Assembly: GCF_001580915.1 (NCBI RefSeq)
Contig: NZ_LHZQ01000221.1
Span: 62,001-126,000, forward strand
Reading direction: 5' to 3'
Source of the DNA: Acetobacter tropicalis
Lineage (GTDB): Bacteria; Pseudomonadota; Alphaproteobacteria; Acetobacterales; Acetobacteraceae
Length of the DNA stretch: 64,000 nt
Under the pieces are notes generated by a model, which was not told where the DNA came from, searched no databases, and saw only the letters and a program-made list of their open reading frames with translations. A program made the position numbers and the translations under genes. Positions 54,926-64,000 of this stretch are shown in pieces; position 1 is the stretch's first letter, and each line of letters opens with the position of its first letter.

Positions 54926-55861
54926 ATGTCTGGCAGCCGCGAGACGGAGCTGTTTCTGGAAATGCTGGCGGCAGAACGGGCCGCCGCGCCGAACACGCTT
55001 TCTGCCTACGCGGCTGATCTGGAGTCCTGCTCTGCTTTTCTGGTGGCGCAGGGTATGTCTCTCATCGAGGCCGATACCAGTAGTCTGGCTGCATGGATGG
55101 CTGACCTGGGGGCGGAAGGGCAGGCACGGCGCACTGTGGCGCGTCGGCTTTCCTGCATCAGGCAGTTTTATCTGTTTCTGCTGCGCGAAGGGATGCGGGC
55201 CGATAATCCCGCCGCCCATCTGGAATCGCCTCAGCCGGAATCGACACTGCCGCATTTCCTCTCCGAATCGGAGGTCGTGGCGCTGATCGAGGCTTGTGTA
55301 GCCCCCGCCGAGGCTTCTCCGGCCAAACAGCGCCGGGCGTTGGTGGCGCGGGCGGCGCTGGAATTGCTCTACGCCTCCGGCCTGCGGATTTCCGAACTGC
55401 TAACCCTTCCTGCCGATGCCCTGAAAAACGAAAAGCCTATGCTGGTGATTCGCGGGAAAGGCGGGCGGGAACGTCTGGTGCCCATCTCGGCTAGTGCGCG
55501 GGAGGCTGCTCTGGCATTGCGGGCATGGGATCAGGCGTTGGAAAGCCCCTGGTTGTTTCCGGGCCGGGATACGCGCCGCCCCCTTACCCGGCAGGCCTTT
55601 GATAAAATCCTGCATGAAGTGGGCTGTCAGGCCGGGATTGATCCTGCCCGGCTTTCTCCGCATGTGCTGCGCCATTCCTTTGCAACGCATCTGCTGGCGC
55701 ATGGGGCGGACCTGCGGGCGTTGCAGATGCTGCTGGGGCATGCGGATATCGCCACCACCCAGATTTACACACATGTGCAGACCGAACGGCTGAAAAAGGT
55801 GGTGGAAACCTATCACCCGCTTGCCACACAGAGCGAAAAAACGCGCGAAAAAGCAGGCTGA
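54926..55861 (+). CDS. xerD: Tyrosine recombinase XerD
   Basis: XerD with XerC resolves chromosome dimers at dif during division. The 311-residue protein has the SAM-like core-binding domain and a catalytic domain with Arg in YASGLRISELLTL, Lys in IRGKGGRERLVP, the H-x-x-R motif SPHVLRHSFATHLL, the second His in LLGHADIATTQ and the nucleophile Tyr281 in TQIYTHV. The length and close match to chromosomal Xer proteins argue against a phage or transposon integrase. The XerD rather than XerC label is likely but not certain. Confidence 0.92.
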   Translation: MSGSRETELFLEMLAAERAAAPNTLSAYAADLESCSAFLVAQGMSLIEADTSSLAAWMADLGAEGQARRTVARRLSCIRQFYLFLLREGMRADNPAAHLESPQPESTLPHFLSESEVVALIEACVAPAEASPAKQRRALVARAALELLYASGLRISELLTLPADALKNEKPMLVIRGKGGRERLVPISASAREAALALRAWDQALESPWLFPGRDTRRPLTRQAFDKILHEVGCQAGIDPARLSPHVLRHSFATHLLAHGADLRALQMLLGHADIATTQIYTHVQTERLKKVVETYHPLATQSEKTREKAG

Positions 55862-55932
55862 GCCATCTTCATGCCAAGCATGATGCACGAAGTGGCTTGG
55901 TTTTACGCGTGACTGTGCTATCCGCTTTGCCC

Positions 55933-56889
55933 ATGCGTCAGTTCCTGGATTTCGAAAAGCCCGTCGCCGAACTTGAGAACAAGATCGACGAACTGCGGCA
56001 AATGACCGACCCGAACGGGGTCAATATTGCAGAAGAGACGGCCCGCCTTCAGGAAAAGGCGGAAAAGCATCTGCGTTCCATCTATGCCAAGCTTACGCCA
56101 TGGCAGAAGGTGCAGGTGGCCCGTCATGCGCAGCGTCCGCACACGCAGGACTATATCAATGCCCTGCTGACCGAATTCACGCCTTTGGCAGGGGATCGGC
56201 TGTATGCGGATGATAAAGCCATTATCGGCGGTATTGGCCGCTTTGATGGTATGCCCGTGGTGGTGATCGGGACGGAACGCGGTTCTGATCTTGAAACACG
56301 CCTTGCCCATAATTTTGGCATGGCGCGGCCGGAGGGCTACCGTAAGGCGCAGCGCCTGATGAAGCTGGCCGGACGGTTCAACCTGCCGATTCTCACCTTT
56401 ATTGATACCGCTGGCGCATGGCCCGGTATTGACGCGGAAGAACGTGGGCAGGCGGAAGCGATCGCCCGTTCCATTGAAGTCTGTCTTGAAGCGCCTGTGC
56501 CGCTGATTGCGACCGTGATTGGGGAAGGCGGATCAGGCGGGGCCGTGGCTCTCGGCGCGGGAGACCGCGTCATGATGCTGGAACACGCCATCTATTCCGT
56601 GATCTCGCCTGAAGCCTGCGCCTCCATTTTGTGGCGTGATCCAAAACAGGCCAGCACGGCGGCTGAAACCCTGAAACTGACGGCGCAGGATCTTTATCGT
56701 CTGGGTCTGATCGACCGGATTATTCCAGAGCCGATTGGTGGTGCCCAGCGTGCCCCGCAGGAAGCGCTTGATGCAGTCAAGCAGGCTCTGGGCGATGAAC
56801 TGAAGGAGCTTGTGCCTCTGGCTCCTGCACGCCTGAAAGAACTGCGGCGTGAGAAATTTCTGGCAATGGGGCGTGAAAGCCTGAGCTGA
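55933..56889 (+). CDS. accA: Acetyl-CoA carboxylase carboxyltransferase subunit alpha
   Basis: AccA with AccD transfers the carboxyl group to acetyl-CoA, the first step of fatty acid synthesis. The 318-residue protein starts at MRQFLDFEKPVAELENKI; the ribosome binding site is weak, and GTG at 55909 is an alternative. Motifs include PWQKVQVARHAQRPHTQDYI, TPLAGDRLYADDKAIIGGIG, FIDTAGAWPGIDAEERGQAE and GEGGSGGAVALGAGDRVMMLE. It is 71 bases after xerD and convergent with the CinA-like gene. Confidence 0.96.
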   Translation: MRQFLDFEKPVAELENKIDELRQMTDPNGVNIAEETARLQEKAEKHLRSIYAKLTPWQKVQVARHAQRPHTQDYINALLTEFTPLAGDRLYADDKAIIGGIGRFDGMPVVVIGTERGSDLETRLAHNFGMARPEGYRKAQRLMKLAGRFNLPILTFIDTAGAWPGIDAEERGQAEAIARSIEVCLEAPVPLIATVIGEGGSGGAVALGAGDRVMMLEHAIYSVISPEACASILWRDPKQASTAAETLKLTAQDLYRLGLIDRIIPEPIGGAQRAPQEALDAVKQALGDELKELVPLAPARLKELRREKFLAMGRESLS

Positions 56890-56914
56890 TCAGGCTTTCC
56901 CCTAACTGACCGGA

Positions 56915-57667
56915 TCAGGGCGGTGGTTCTCCTTCAATGGGGTCACCGCCCTTTTCTTTGATCAGCGTGTAAATGGCCCGAGCAGCCTCATTCACATCAT
57001 CCGTATTCTGGCCTTTGGCAACCAGCGCCACACCCCGGCGCCCATCATCCCGATGGAAGGGGTAGGACCCCAGATCAAGCGCCGGAAACCGGTTCTGGAT
57101 GGCTTCCAGCCCGTCCGCAATCGTGCCTTCAAACAGGGAGGTGGTGTGCCAGGTGCGGGAAAACACGGGGTTACCGCGTTTAAGGGTTGGGGCAAGTTCA
57201 TGGAACATGGCCCGCATGATGCGGGGCACCCCGGCCATCACATGCACGTTGCCAATGCTGAACCCCGGCGCGCGGGAGACAGGGTTGGGGATGGGCACGG
57301 CGCCGCGGGGTAGTTTGGCCATGCGCTGGCGGGCCGCGTTGAAGTCCTCGCCAAACTGTTCTTTCAGCATGTCATAGGTTGCCGGGTGGAATTCCCATGG
57401 CACCCCAAATGCCTCTGCCACACAGGGGGAGGTAATATCATCGTGCGTTGGGCCGATGCCGCCGGTGGTGAACACCTCGTCAAATCGGGCGCGGAACTCC
57501 ACAACCGTGTTTACAATCGTTTCCCGCACGTCTGGAATGACGCGGATTTCCCGTAGGGGAATGCCCAGTTCCCCCAGGTTTGTGGCCAGAAACTGGATGT
57601 TGTCGTCCCGGGTGCGGCCAGACAGGATTTCGTTCCCGATCAGAATAAGGGCAGCGATACGACCCAT
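56915..57667 (-). CDS. CinA-like molybdopterin-binding-domain protein (MoaB/Mog fold)
   Basis: The 250-residue protein from ATG 57665-57667 ([19 protein letters not shown]) carries the molybdopterin-binding fold: [28 protein letters not shown] and [13 protein letters not shown]. It corresponds to the N-terminal domain of CinA; the C-terminal nicotinamide-nucleotide amidase domain is absent, as in many alphaproteobacteria. The function of the lone domain is uncertain; pyrophosphatase activity on ADP-ribose has been reported for related proteins. GGACC upstream supports the start. It is divergent from lysS. Confidence 0.88.
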   Translation of the reverse strand: MGRIAALILIGNEILSGRTRDDNIQFLATNLGELGIPLREIRVIPDVRETIVNTVVEFRARFDEVFTTGGIGPTHDDITSPCVAEAFGVPWEFHPATYDMLKEQFGEDFNAARQRMAKLPRGAVPIPNPVSRAPGFSIGNVHVMAGVPRIMRAMFHELAPTLKRGNPVFSRTWHTTSLFEGTIADGLEAIQNRFPALDLGSYPFHRDDGRRGVALVAKGQNTDDVNEAARAIYTLIKEKGGDPIEGEPPP

Positions 57668-57832
57668 GAAAATCGGTCCTTTCAGCAAGGTCTGATGGTT
57701 GGGAGCAGAAGATGTGTGGCAGGATGGAACGCGCTTTCTGCGGGGTCAATGCTTCAGAAAAGCGCAAACACACCGCAGGCTGTGTGTGTTTATGGATTGA
57801 CCAGCCGCTGCCCAGTTCATAGCTTTCGCGCC

Positions 57833-59461
57833 ATGTCAGATAGCCGTACAAAAACCGAACCCACCCTTCCGCGCGCCTGGCCCTTTGAAGAGGCGCAGAA
57901 ACTTGCCACGCATGTTGAGGCCCGTACGGCTAAAGCCGGGGCGGATGATGATGCACGGCCCGCCCTGCTTGAAACCGGCTATGGCCCTTCTGGCCTGCCG
58001 CATATCGGCACGTTTGGCGAGGTTGCGCGCACATCCTGGGTGCGGCAGGCCTATACGGCGCTGACCGGCCGCCCGTCCCGGCTGTTGGCGTTTTCTGATG
58101 ACATGGATGCGTTGCGGAAGGTGCCCGACAACGTGCCCAACCGCGAGATGCTGGAAAAGTTTATTGGCCAGCCGCTCTCCCGCGTGCCCGATCCGTTTGG
58201 TACGCACGAGTCGTTTGCGGCCCATAATAACGCGCGCCTGTGCAGTTTTCTGGACAGCTTCGGCTTTGATTACGAATTTGCGTCCTCCACCCAGTATTAT
58301 ACCAGCGGCCGGTTTGATGCGGCGCTGAAGCGCGTTCTTGAAGTGCATGAAGAAGTGGTGGGCGTGATTGCTCCCACTCTCGGGCCAGACCGCCGCGCCA
58401 CGTACTCACCCGTGCTGCCCCTCCACCCGCGCACGGGTGAGGTGATGCAGGTGAAAATGGACGCCGTGAACCCGGAAGCCGGAACGGTGCGTTGGACAGA
58501 CCCCGCCACGGGCGAACAGTTTGAAACGCCCGTAACCGGTGGCCATGCCAAGATGCAGTGGAAGGCGGACTGGGCCATGCGCTGGTACGCGCTTGGCGTG
58601 GATTATGAAATGTCCGGCAAGGATCTGATTGATAGCGTGCGTCTGTCTGGCCGCATCTGCCGTATTCTGGGAGGCGAGCCCCCTGCTGGTCTGACCTATG
58701 AGCTTTTTCTGGACGAGAACGGCCAGAAGATATCCAAGTCCAAGGGGAACGGGCTGTCTGTGGAAGAGTGGCTGCGTTATGCGCCGCAGGAAAGCCTTGG
58801 GCAGTTCATGTTCAATCAGCCGCAACGCGCCAAGCGGCTGTATTTTGATGTCATCCCCAAAACGGCGGATGATTATCTGACCCATGTTGAAAAGGCCAAG
58901 GCGCTTCAGGCCGCAGACCCCAAAGGGAATGACCTGCGTGCCAATCCGGCGTGGTTCATCAACAAGGGTGAAATTGCCGAAAACGCAGGCTCTCCGGTTT
59001 CCTTCGGCATGTTGCTGAATCTGGCCAGTGTGGCCAATGCGGAAACCCCTGAAGTGCTGTGGGGCTTTATCCGCCGGTATGACACAACGGTTTCGCCCGA
59101 AACACACCCCATGCTGGCGTGTCTGGTGCAGCACGCCATTGCCTATTACGCTGACTTTGTGCGTCCGGCCAAAACCTTCCGTGCCCCAACGGACAAGGAA
59201 CGCACAGCGCTGGTTGATCTGGCGAACAGCCTGCGTGGGTATGAAGGTGAAGCGGCGGATGCCGCAACCTTGCAGAATCTGGTGTTCGAGATTGGCAAGC
59301 GGCACACATTTGAACCGCTGCGGAGCTGGTTCGGCTGCCTGTATGAAGTTCTGCTGGGCCAGAAGGAAGGCCCACGCTTTGGGGGGTTTGTCGCCCTTTA
59401 TGGCGTGCATGAAACCGTAGCGCTGATTGAGGCCGCATTGCTGCGAGAGCAGCAGGCCTAA
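57833..59461 (+). CDS. lysS: Class I lysyl-tRNA synthetase
   Basis: Unlike the usual bacterial class II enzyme, this is the archaeal-type class I LysRS common in alphaproteobacteria. ATG at 57833 ([16 protein letters not shown]) gives 542 residues. The HIGH-type motif is [15 protein letters not shown], the KMSKS-type motif is [13 protein letters not shown], and [16 protein letters not shown] is also conserved. It is followed after 18 bases by an mprF-like gene, a sensible pairing because MprF uses Lys-tRNA, though the downstream product lacks the transferase half. Confidence 0.96.
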   Translation: MSDSRTKTEPTLPRAWPFEEAQKLATHVEARTAKAGADDDARPALLETGYGPSGLPHIGTFGEVARTSWVRQAYTALTGRPSRLLAFSDDMDALRKVPDNVPNREMLEKFIGQPLSRVPDPFGTHESFAAHNNARLCSFLDSFGFDYEFASSTQYYTSGRFDAALKRVLEVHEEVVGVIAPTLGPDRRATYSPVLPLHPRTGEVMQVKMDAVNPEAGTVRWTDPATGEQFETPVTGGHAKMQWKADWAMRWYALGVDYEMSGKDLIDSVRLSGRICRILGGEPPAGLTYELFLDENGQKISKSKGNGLSVEEWLRYAPQESLGQFMFNQPQRAKRLYFDVIPKTADDYLTHVEKAKALQAADPKGNDLRANPAWFINKGEIAENAGSPVSFGMLLNLASVANAETPEVLWGFIRRYDTTVSPETHPMLACLVQHAIAYYADFVRPAKTFRAPTDKERTALVDLANSLRGYEGEAADAATLQNLVFEIGKRHTFEPLRSWFGCLYEVLLGQKEGPRFGGFVALYGVHETVALIEAALLREQQA

Positions 59462-59479
59462 GCGCGGGTTTTTGTCTCC

Positions 59480-61552
59480 ATGGTGAAGACTGTATCCTCA
59501 TCACCGCAAGGACAGGAGCCGGAACACAAGCCCAAACCTCAGGGATGGCGGCGGTGGCTGAAGCACCTGCCGCATCTTGTGGGGCTACTGCTTATGGTGG
59601 CCGCCATTGCCGTGGTACAGCATGAACTGCGGCATCTGCGCATTGCCGATATCCGTCACGCCATGGAGGCCATTCCCGGCAAGCGGGTGTGGCTGGGCGT
59701 GGCGTGCACCTTTCTGTCCTATTTTGTGCTCTCGTTTTATGATCGGTTGGCCGTGGTGCAGGTGGGGTATGGACAGTTGTCCTACCGCCGCACGGCGTTT
59801 GCGGCTTTCTGTTCTTACGTGCTCTCCCACAATCTCGGATTTTCTGCGGTTTCCGGGGCGGCGGTACGCTACAGGCTGTACCGTAACTGGGGGGTAGGCT
59901 CCTTCGCCATTGCGCAGATTATCGCCTTCTGTTCCGCCACCTATCTGCTTGGGGCGGCGGTGCTGATTGGTGGCGTGCTGATCTGGGAGCCCTCAGTTAT
60001 TCCCATGGCGGGCAACCATGTGCCTGGGGTGGTGCTCACGCTTGTGGGTGTGCTGCTGTGGCTGGTGGTGCTGGCTTATATCGGGCTGGCCTTCCGGGTG
60101 CGGGAATTCACATTCCGCAAATGGACCATTTCTCTACCATCTCCCACCATGGCGGTATTGCAGACGGTGGTTGCCGCAGCGGACGTTGCCGCCACGGCCG
60201 CCATTGCCTTTGTGCTGCTGCCCCCTGAAGCCGGGATTGATTACGGGTCTTTTCTGGCCATCTATATCGCCTCTTATACTGCAGGTCTGGTAGCGAGTGT
60301 GCCGGGTGGGCTGGGCGTATTTGATGGCGCGATGCTGCTGGCGCTGGGGCCTTACATGCCCGCGCCACAAATTCTTGGCGTCGTGCTTATTTTCCGGCTG
60401 TTTTACTACATCATTCCGCTCTTTCTGGCCGGTATCATGTTTGCCGCGCATGAGTTGTTTCTGCGCGGGGATGATGCGCTGGCCGCCAAGAAGCGCAAGA
60501 AACAGGCCCAGCCGGATCAGCCGCGCCGCGTGCGCCCCAGCCAGTTGGTGCGCGAAAGCGAGGCCGGATTCTCCGTAGCCGTGGCGACTGGCACGGTCTC
60601 TCTGTGCGGGATCATGCTGGTCTGCCTTGTGCTGCTGGACCCCGTTGCCAAATACGCGGTGGTGGAAGGGCCTTTGTTCGGCTGGGTCGGAGCAATCAGC
60701 ACCTATCTGCTTTCCCTTATGGGGGTTGGGTTGATCGGGCTGGGTATTGGTCTTTCTCAACGAGTGACACTAGCATGGCGTGGCACGTTGCTGCTGCTTG
60801 TTATGGCCGCCATCATGACCTTCCTGCGGGGGAATACGGTTTTTGTGCCGGTCATGCTTGGGTTGTCCGCGTTTCTCATCGCGCCCTTCCGGTCCTGTTA
60901 CTATCGCCACGCGCGCCTGTTGAGCGAACCTCTTTCAGCGTCCACGCTGCTGTCTTTGCTGTTGCTGTTCGGGTGTGTGATTGCACTTGCCACACGGCAT
61001 GGGGCGGGAAGCTGGTGGCAGATGGTGTTTGTCTTCCCCGCATCCGGTGCCGCACGGTGGACGGTGGCCCTTGCTGTGCTGCTGGCTCTGGTGGTCATCG
61101 GGCGGCTTATGCTGCCGGGGCGCATTGCCATCCAGGAATGGGATGCCGAAGCCTATGAGCGTTACCACACGCTTGATCATGCGCTCCCCACTGTGCAGGA
61201 CATGCATCCGGAAGGCTATGTGACGGGTGAAGCTGGTGAAGCCGTGATTCCCTTGTGCCGCCGTGGTGCGTTTCTGGTGGGGCTGGGTGATCCTGCTGGT
61301 TCTGAAGATGATAGCGTTTCCGCCATCTGGCGGCTGCGGGATGTGGCCTTGCAGGAAGGGCTGAAGCCAGCTTTCTGGCAGGTGGGTAATACCTTTGTGC
61401 GCATCTATGATGATATCGGGCTGAATGTCTGGCCGCTGGAAGGCAGCAACGGCTTGAATTTCTGTTGCCCGGCAGATGATATTGCACTCGCTTCCCGCGT
61501 TATCGCCTCCTATAAGGGCGGCGATGCCGAGCCTCCTGTTCCGGCGTCATAA
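59480..61552 (+). CDS. mprF: MprF-like lipid flippase with a truncated synthase domain
   Basis: MprF adds lysine to phosphatidylglycerol and flips it outward. Residues 1-545 give about 13 membrane helices with ASVPGGLGVFDGAMLLALG (about 272-290) and NLGFSAVSGAAVRYRLYRNWG, typical of the flippase and DUF2156-linked family. The soluble C-terminus is only about 145 residues: it matches the first half of the DUF2156 synthase (HPEGYVTGEAGEAVIPLCRR, FLVGLGDPAG, IYDDIGLNVWPLEG) and then stops. The second GNAT fold, which carries the catalytic site, is missing. I saw no frameshift continuation in the following frames. It may act as a flippase only. Confidence 0.85.
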   Translation: MVKTVSSSPQGQEPEHKPKPQGWRRWLKHLPHLVGLLLMVAAIAVVQHELRHLRIADIRHAMEAIPGKRVWLGVACTFLSYFVLSFYDRLAVVQVGYGQLSYRRTAFAAFCSYVLSHNLGFSAVSGAAVRYRLYRNWGVGSFAIAQIIAFCSATYLLGAAVLIGGVLIWEPSVIPMAGNHVPGVVLTLVGVLLWLVVLAYIGLAFRVREFTFRKWTISLPSPTMAVLQTVVAAADVAATAAIAFVLLPPEAGIDYGSFLAIYIASYTAGLVASVPGGLGVFDGAMLLALGPYMPAPQILGVVLIFRLFYYIIPLFLAGIMFAAHELFLRGDDALAAKKRKKQAQPDQPRRVRPSQLVRESEAGFSVAVATGTVSLCGIMLVCLVLLDPVAKYAVVEGPLFGWVGAISTYLLSLMGVGLIGLGIGLSQRVTLAWRGTLLLLVMAAIMTFLRGNTVFVPVMLGLSAFLIAPFRSCYYRHARLLSEPLSASTLLSLLLLFGCVIALATRHGAGSWWQMVFVFPASGAARWTVALAVLLALVVIGRLMLPGRIAIQEWDAEAYERYHTLDHALPTVQDMHPEGYVTGEAGEAVIPLCRRGAFLVGLGDPAGSEDDSVSAIWRLRDVALQEGLKPAFWQVGNTFVRIYDDIGLNVWPLEGSNGLNFCCPADDIALASRVIASYKGGDAEPPVPAS

Positions 61553-61645
61553 CCGTTTTTCGACCGGCTCCTTCAGGTGCCGCATAATCTGGGTTAAGGG
61601 ATGTCCGCTCATTTTACCGCCTCTTTCCTGTCAGGAGGAGGCGTT

Positions 61646-62338
61646 ATGCCGGTTGCTACCACCGCAACAACATCCTTCCTGCTGGCGTTTCCTGCGCTGT
61701 TTTCCATCGTCAATCCGCTTGGGGCCTCGCTTATTTTCGCGCAGGCCACGGCAGGCCGCTCCCGGCGTGAAATTCTGGCATTGGCCAAGCTGGTGGCGTT
61801 CTATTCTTTTATCCTGATGCTGGCTTCCATCTGGCTGGGCGGCAAGGTGCTGGTGTTCTTTGGCATTACCGTCAGTGCCTTGCGGGTGGCTGGGGGGCTG
61901 GTTGTGGCTGTGCGGGCGTGGAACCTGTTGCAAAGCCCGGAAAGTATGGAAGCCCAGAAGGAAAAACAGGCACTGCAAGGCGGCAAGACTGTTATGTCCC
62001 CCAACTGGTCAGATGCAGCATTTTTTCCGCTGGCCATGCCGTTCACCGTGGGGCCGGGCACCATTGCCGTCGCTATTGCGCTGGGATCAGGCTGCCCGGC
62101 AGGCGAATCGTTTCTGGCCTATGAAATGGGCATTACCATTGCTGCTGTCTGCGTGGTGCTGATTGTGTGGGCCGCCTATTCCGGCTCTGAAAAGCTGGTG
62201 TCCATGCTGGGCGTGACAGGTACCCGCATTGTCAGCCGTCTGGCCGCACTGGTCCTGCTGTGCATTGGTGTGCAGATTCTTGCTGCCGGTGTGCAGGGTT
62301 TTGCTGTGGAAATCTGGCAGCATATGAAGACGGCCTGA
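61646..62338 (+). CDS. MarC-family inner-membrane protein
   Basis: The 230-residue protein has six hydrophobic helices and the family motifs LLAFPALFSIVNPLGASLIF and FFPLAMPFTVGPGTIAVAIA. GGAGGAGG before ATG 61646 fixes the start. MarC proteins were once thought to give antibiotic resistance; this was later withdrawn, and their transport role is unknown. It follows mprF by 93 bases and is convergent with rlmJ. Confidence 0.9.
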   Translation: MPVATTATTSFLLAFPALFSIVNPLGASLIFAQATAGRSRREILALAKLVAFYSFILMLASIWLGGKVLVFFGITVSALRVAGGLVVAVRAWNLLQSPESMEAQKEKQALQGGKTVMSPNWSDAAFFPLAMPFTVGPGTIAVAIALGSGCPAGESFLAYEMGITIAAVCVVLIVWAAYSGSEKLVSMLGVTGTRIVSRLAALVLLCIGVQILAAGVQGFAVEIWQHMKTA

Positions 62339-62380
62339 TTTCCACCGTCGTCTTCTCAAAAGTGCTGTGAGGCCCCGGAC

Positions 62381-62475
62381 GGCAGAAGGCTGCGTTGGTT
62401 ACAGTGTATCTGACTTCTGCCGAGGCCCTTCTGCTTTGGAAACTCCCGCCTGCCTTCAACGGGGGAGAGCAGGCG
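62381..62475. terminator. Pair of inverted repeats between convergent marC and rlmJ
   Basis: GGCAGAAG/CTTCTGCC (62381-62388 and 62414-62421) and CGCCTGC/GCAGGCG (62447-62453 and 62469-62475) lie in the gap between the two stops. Neither has a clear T-run; they may act as transcription barriers or be protein-bound. Confidence 0.35.
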
Positions 62476-62494
62476 GCCTCTGAGGCTTTCGGTC

Positions 62495-63316
62495 CTATTC
62501 GGGCACAATCTGCGTAACAGACCATTCATGCGCGTTAAGCCGGGTTTTTAACCGTTCAAGCTGCGCTTTCGCCTGTTCGGCAAAGCCAAAGGGCGGCTTG
62601 ATAACCAGCAGCCCGGAGCCGTTCAGGCGGTCCGGATCAACCGGAGGGCGCATCAGCAGTTCTGCCGCCAGAATGTCTCGCACCCCAGCATCCTGCAACG
62701 CCATATGAAACGCCCGTACGGGTGTCCGATGTTTGATGGGATACCAGATGGCGATCATCCCATTGGAGAAGCGGGCCTGAATGGTCTGCACGGCGTTTTC
62801 CAGCCGTGCGAACTCGTTGGGCTCTTCAAATGGCGGGTCAATCAGCACAAGGCCCCGTTTGGCTGTTTGCGGCGGGAGGAGAGCCCGCAAGGCTTCATAC
62901 CCATCGCGCTCATGCACGGTGACATTCGGGGTGCGGGTAAAGATGCTATAGAGTTTACGTTTGTCTTCGGGATGTTTTTCGCAGCAGATCAGGTGATCGT
63001 GCTCCCGCAGCATCATGGAGACCAGCAGGGGTGAACCGGGATACATCTCCGGGCCGCCTGCTTTCCTGACCAGATCCAGCCACGGCGCGAGCGGACTGTC
63101 AGGTCCTTCCTCCGTCAAAAGCCCGATGCCGGTCCGCCATTCCTGTGTTTTTTCGGCTTCCTCGCAGCGCAGATCATACCGGCCGATACCCGCATGCGTA
63201 TCCAGCACCATGAAGGGCGTGGGTTTGCGCAGAAAACTGCCAATCAGTGACACCAGAAGCGCATGCTTCATGCAGTCGGCAAAGTTTCCGGCGTGGTAGG
63301 CGTGGCGATAATTCAT
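62495..63316 (-). CDS. rlmJ: 23S rRNA (adenine2030-N6)-methyltransferase RlmJ
   Basis: The 273-residue SAM enzyme methylates A2030 of 23S rRNA. The N-terminus MNYRHAYHAGNFADCMKHAL is nearly invariant in the family; FMVLDTHAGIGRYDL is the SAM motif and LIDPPFEEPNEF holds the catalytic D-P-P-F. The C-terminal NGSGLLVIKPPFGFAEQA is also typical. Its ATG overlaps the tsaD stop by four bases, so the two are co-translated. Confidence 0.96.
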   Translation of the reverse strand: MNYRHAYHAGNFADCMKHALLVSLIGSFLRKPTPFMVLDTHAGIGRYDLRCEEAEKTQEWRTGIGLLTEEGPDSPLAPWLDLVRKAGGPEMYPGSPLLVSMMLREHDHLICCEKHPEDKRKLYSIFTRTPNVTVHERDGYEALRALLPPQTAKRGLVLIDPPFEEPNEFARLENAVQTIQARFSNGMIAIWYPIKHRTPVRAFHMALQDAGVRDILAAELLMRPPVDPDRLNGSGLLVIKPPFGFAEQAKAQLERLKTRLNAHEWSVTQIVPE

Positions 63317-64000
63317 GCTGGGATATCCTGCGGGGCAAAGCGGGCGGCCATGTCTTCCAGCGGCCAGCGGGGGCGAGGGCGAAGGGCTGCGTCGTCGGGC
63401 TGTGGCAGGCCGCGTTCGGCGGCTTCACGGCAGGTTTCCAGTGCCGCCCAGCCCACCATCACGGCGTTATCCGTGCACAGGCGCAGGGGTGGGGCGGCAA
63501 ACTGCAAACCGTGCCGGGCGGCTACATCTTCCAGCCGGGCACGGAGCACCGTATTGGCGGCAACACCGCCAGCGGCAACCAGCAGTCTGGCTTCAGGCAT
63601 CATGCGCAGGGCATGTTCCATCCGGTTGGCGACCACATCGGCGACGGCCTGCTGGAAGGAGGCAGCCAGATCCGCCGCAAACTGGCGGGGGAGGGGAGCT
63701 TGCCCATATGGGGCCAGTTTCTGCGCAATGGCTGTTTTCAGGCCGGAGAACGAGAAATCACAGCCTTCGCGGCCCATGAGGGGACGCGGGAGCGGAATGG
63801 CCGTGGGGTCTCCCTCCCGTGCCAGTTTTTCCAGCGCCGGGCCACCAGGCCAGCCAAGGCCGAGCATTTTGGCAACCTTGTCAAACGCCTCGCCCGCAGC
63901 ATCGTCAATCGTGCCGCCCAATTTGCGGTAACGGCCTACCCCTTCCACGGCAATGCACTGACAATGGCCGCCGGAAACAAGCAGCAGCAGATAGGGGAAG
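63313..64000 (-). CDS. tsaD: tRNA threonylcarbamoyladenosine transferase TsaD (C-terminal part)
   Basis: The frame is open to the right edge, so the N-terminal third is outside the window. The visible part reads FPYLLLLVSGGHCQ, then EGVGRYRKLGGTIDDAAGEAFDKVAKMLGL, FSFSGLKTAI and VAAGGVAANTVLR, the ATPase-fold blocks of TsaD, which makes the t6A base at position 37 of ANN-decoding tRNAs. The common S-G-G-H-T-x has Cys in place of Thr. It is transcribed with rlmJ. Confidence 0.95.
   Translation of the reverse strand, partial: FPYLLLLVSGGHCQCIAVEGVGRYRKLGGTIDDAAGEAFDKVAKMLGLGWPGGPALEKLAREGDPTAIPLPRPLMGREGCDFSFSGLKTAIAQKLAPYGQAPLPRQFAADLAASFQQAVADVVANRMEHALRMMPEARLLVAAGGVAANTVLRARLEDVAARHGLQFAAPPLRLCTDNAVMVGWAALETCREAAERGLPQPDDAALRPRPRWPLEDMAARFAPQDIPA

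Noticed and set aside
54926-55861. Phage or transposon integrase
   Set aside because: Length, domain layout and housekeeping neighbours match chromosomal XerD; there are no flanking repeats or phage genes.

Overview
The window looks like chromosome from an acetic acid bacterium (Acetobacteraceae, probably Acetobacter or a close relative). The reasons are the fused shikimate kinase/3-dehydroquinate synthase, class I lysyl-tRNA synthetase, DUF1491, DUF2125 and DUF3597 proteins, a dihydrolipoamide dehydrogenase with its own lipoyl domain, 2-oxoglutarate dehydrogenase genes without adjacent sucCD, and a proline-rich L,D-transpeptidase. All calls were made by reading translations and motifs; no database or alignment was run, and residue positions are approximate. 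I see no tRNA, rRNA, CRISPR array, insertion sequence or prophage.

Layout. Positions 1-6000: a lipoprotein, an Rrf2 regulator divergent from cysK, a THUMP-domain rRNA methyltransferase and an OmpA-type outer-membrane protein. Positions 5669-18339: a tightly packed minus-strand run, gltX-pyrB-pyrC'-plsY-dprA-topA-rnr-S41 protease-DUF1491, mostly with overlapping ends. Positions 18493-22461: comEC, an AhpD-like protein and zapE. Positions 22746-31826: sucA, sucB, lpd, an L,D-transpeptidase and D-lactate dehydrogenase on the plus strand. Positions 32074-39309: DUF3597, ahcY, plsC, an AT-rich gap with two perfect DnaA boxes, two SAM methyltransferases, DUF2125 and gloB. Positions 39463-46115: a six-gene operon resembling hydrogenase-4 (hyfB-C-E-F-G-I). 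Positions 46076-52475: pssA, psd, alaS, gtrA and a second OmpA-type protein. Positions 52812-64000: aroKB, a small Ala/Pro-rich protein, xerD, accA, a CinA-like protein, lysS, a shortened MprF, marC, rlmJ and a partial tsaD.

The most unusual system is the hyf-like operon. It encodes the membrane arm and the two catalytic-core subunits of a group 4 hydrogenase/complex I-type enzyme. The large subunit has lost three of the four cysteines that would hold the NiFe centre, whereas the small subunit keeps its iron-sulphur cysteines. The signature residues of the ion-pumping subunits look eroded, and no ferredoxin-like subunit or hyp maturation gene is present. It best fits the poorly understood energy-converting-hydrogenase-related (Ehr) complexes.

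Other points of interest are a dihydroorotase homologue without its HxH metal ligands next to pyrB, a candidate 1,3-crosslinking L,D-transpeptidase, a possible replication-origin-like intergenic region, a cysteine-less Rrf2 regulator facing cysK (CymR-like arrangement), a perfect CRP-type operator near an ompA-like gene, and an MprF missing the catalytic half of its synthase domain beside lysS.
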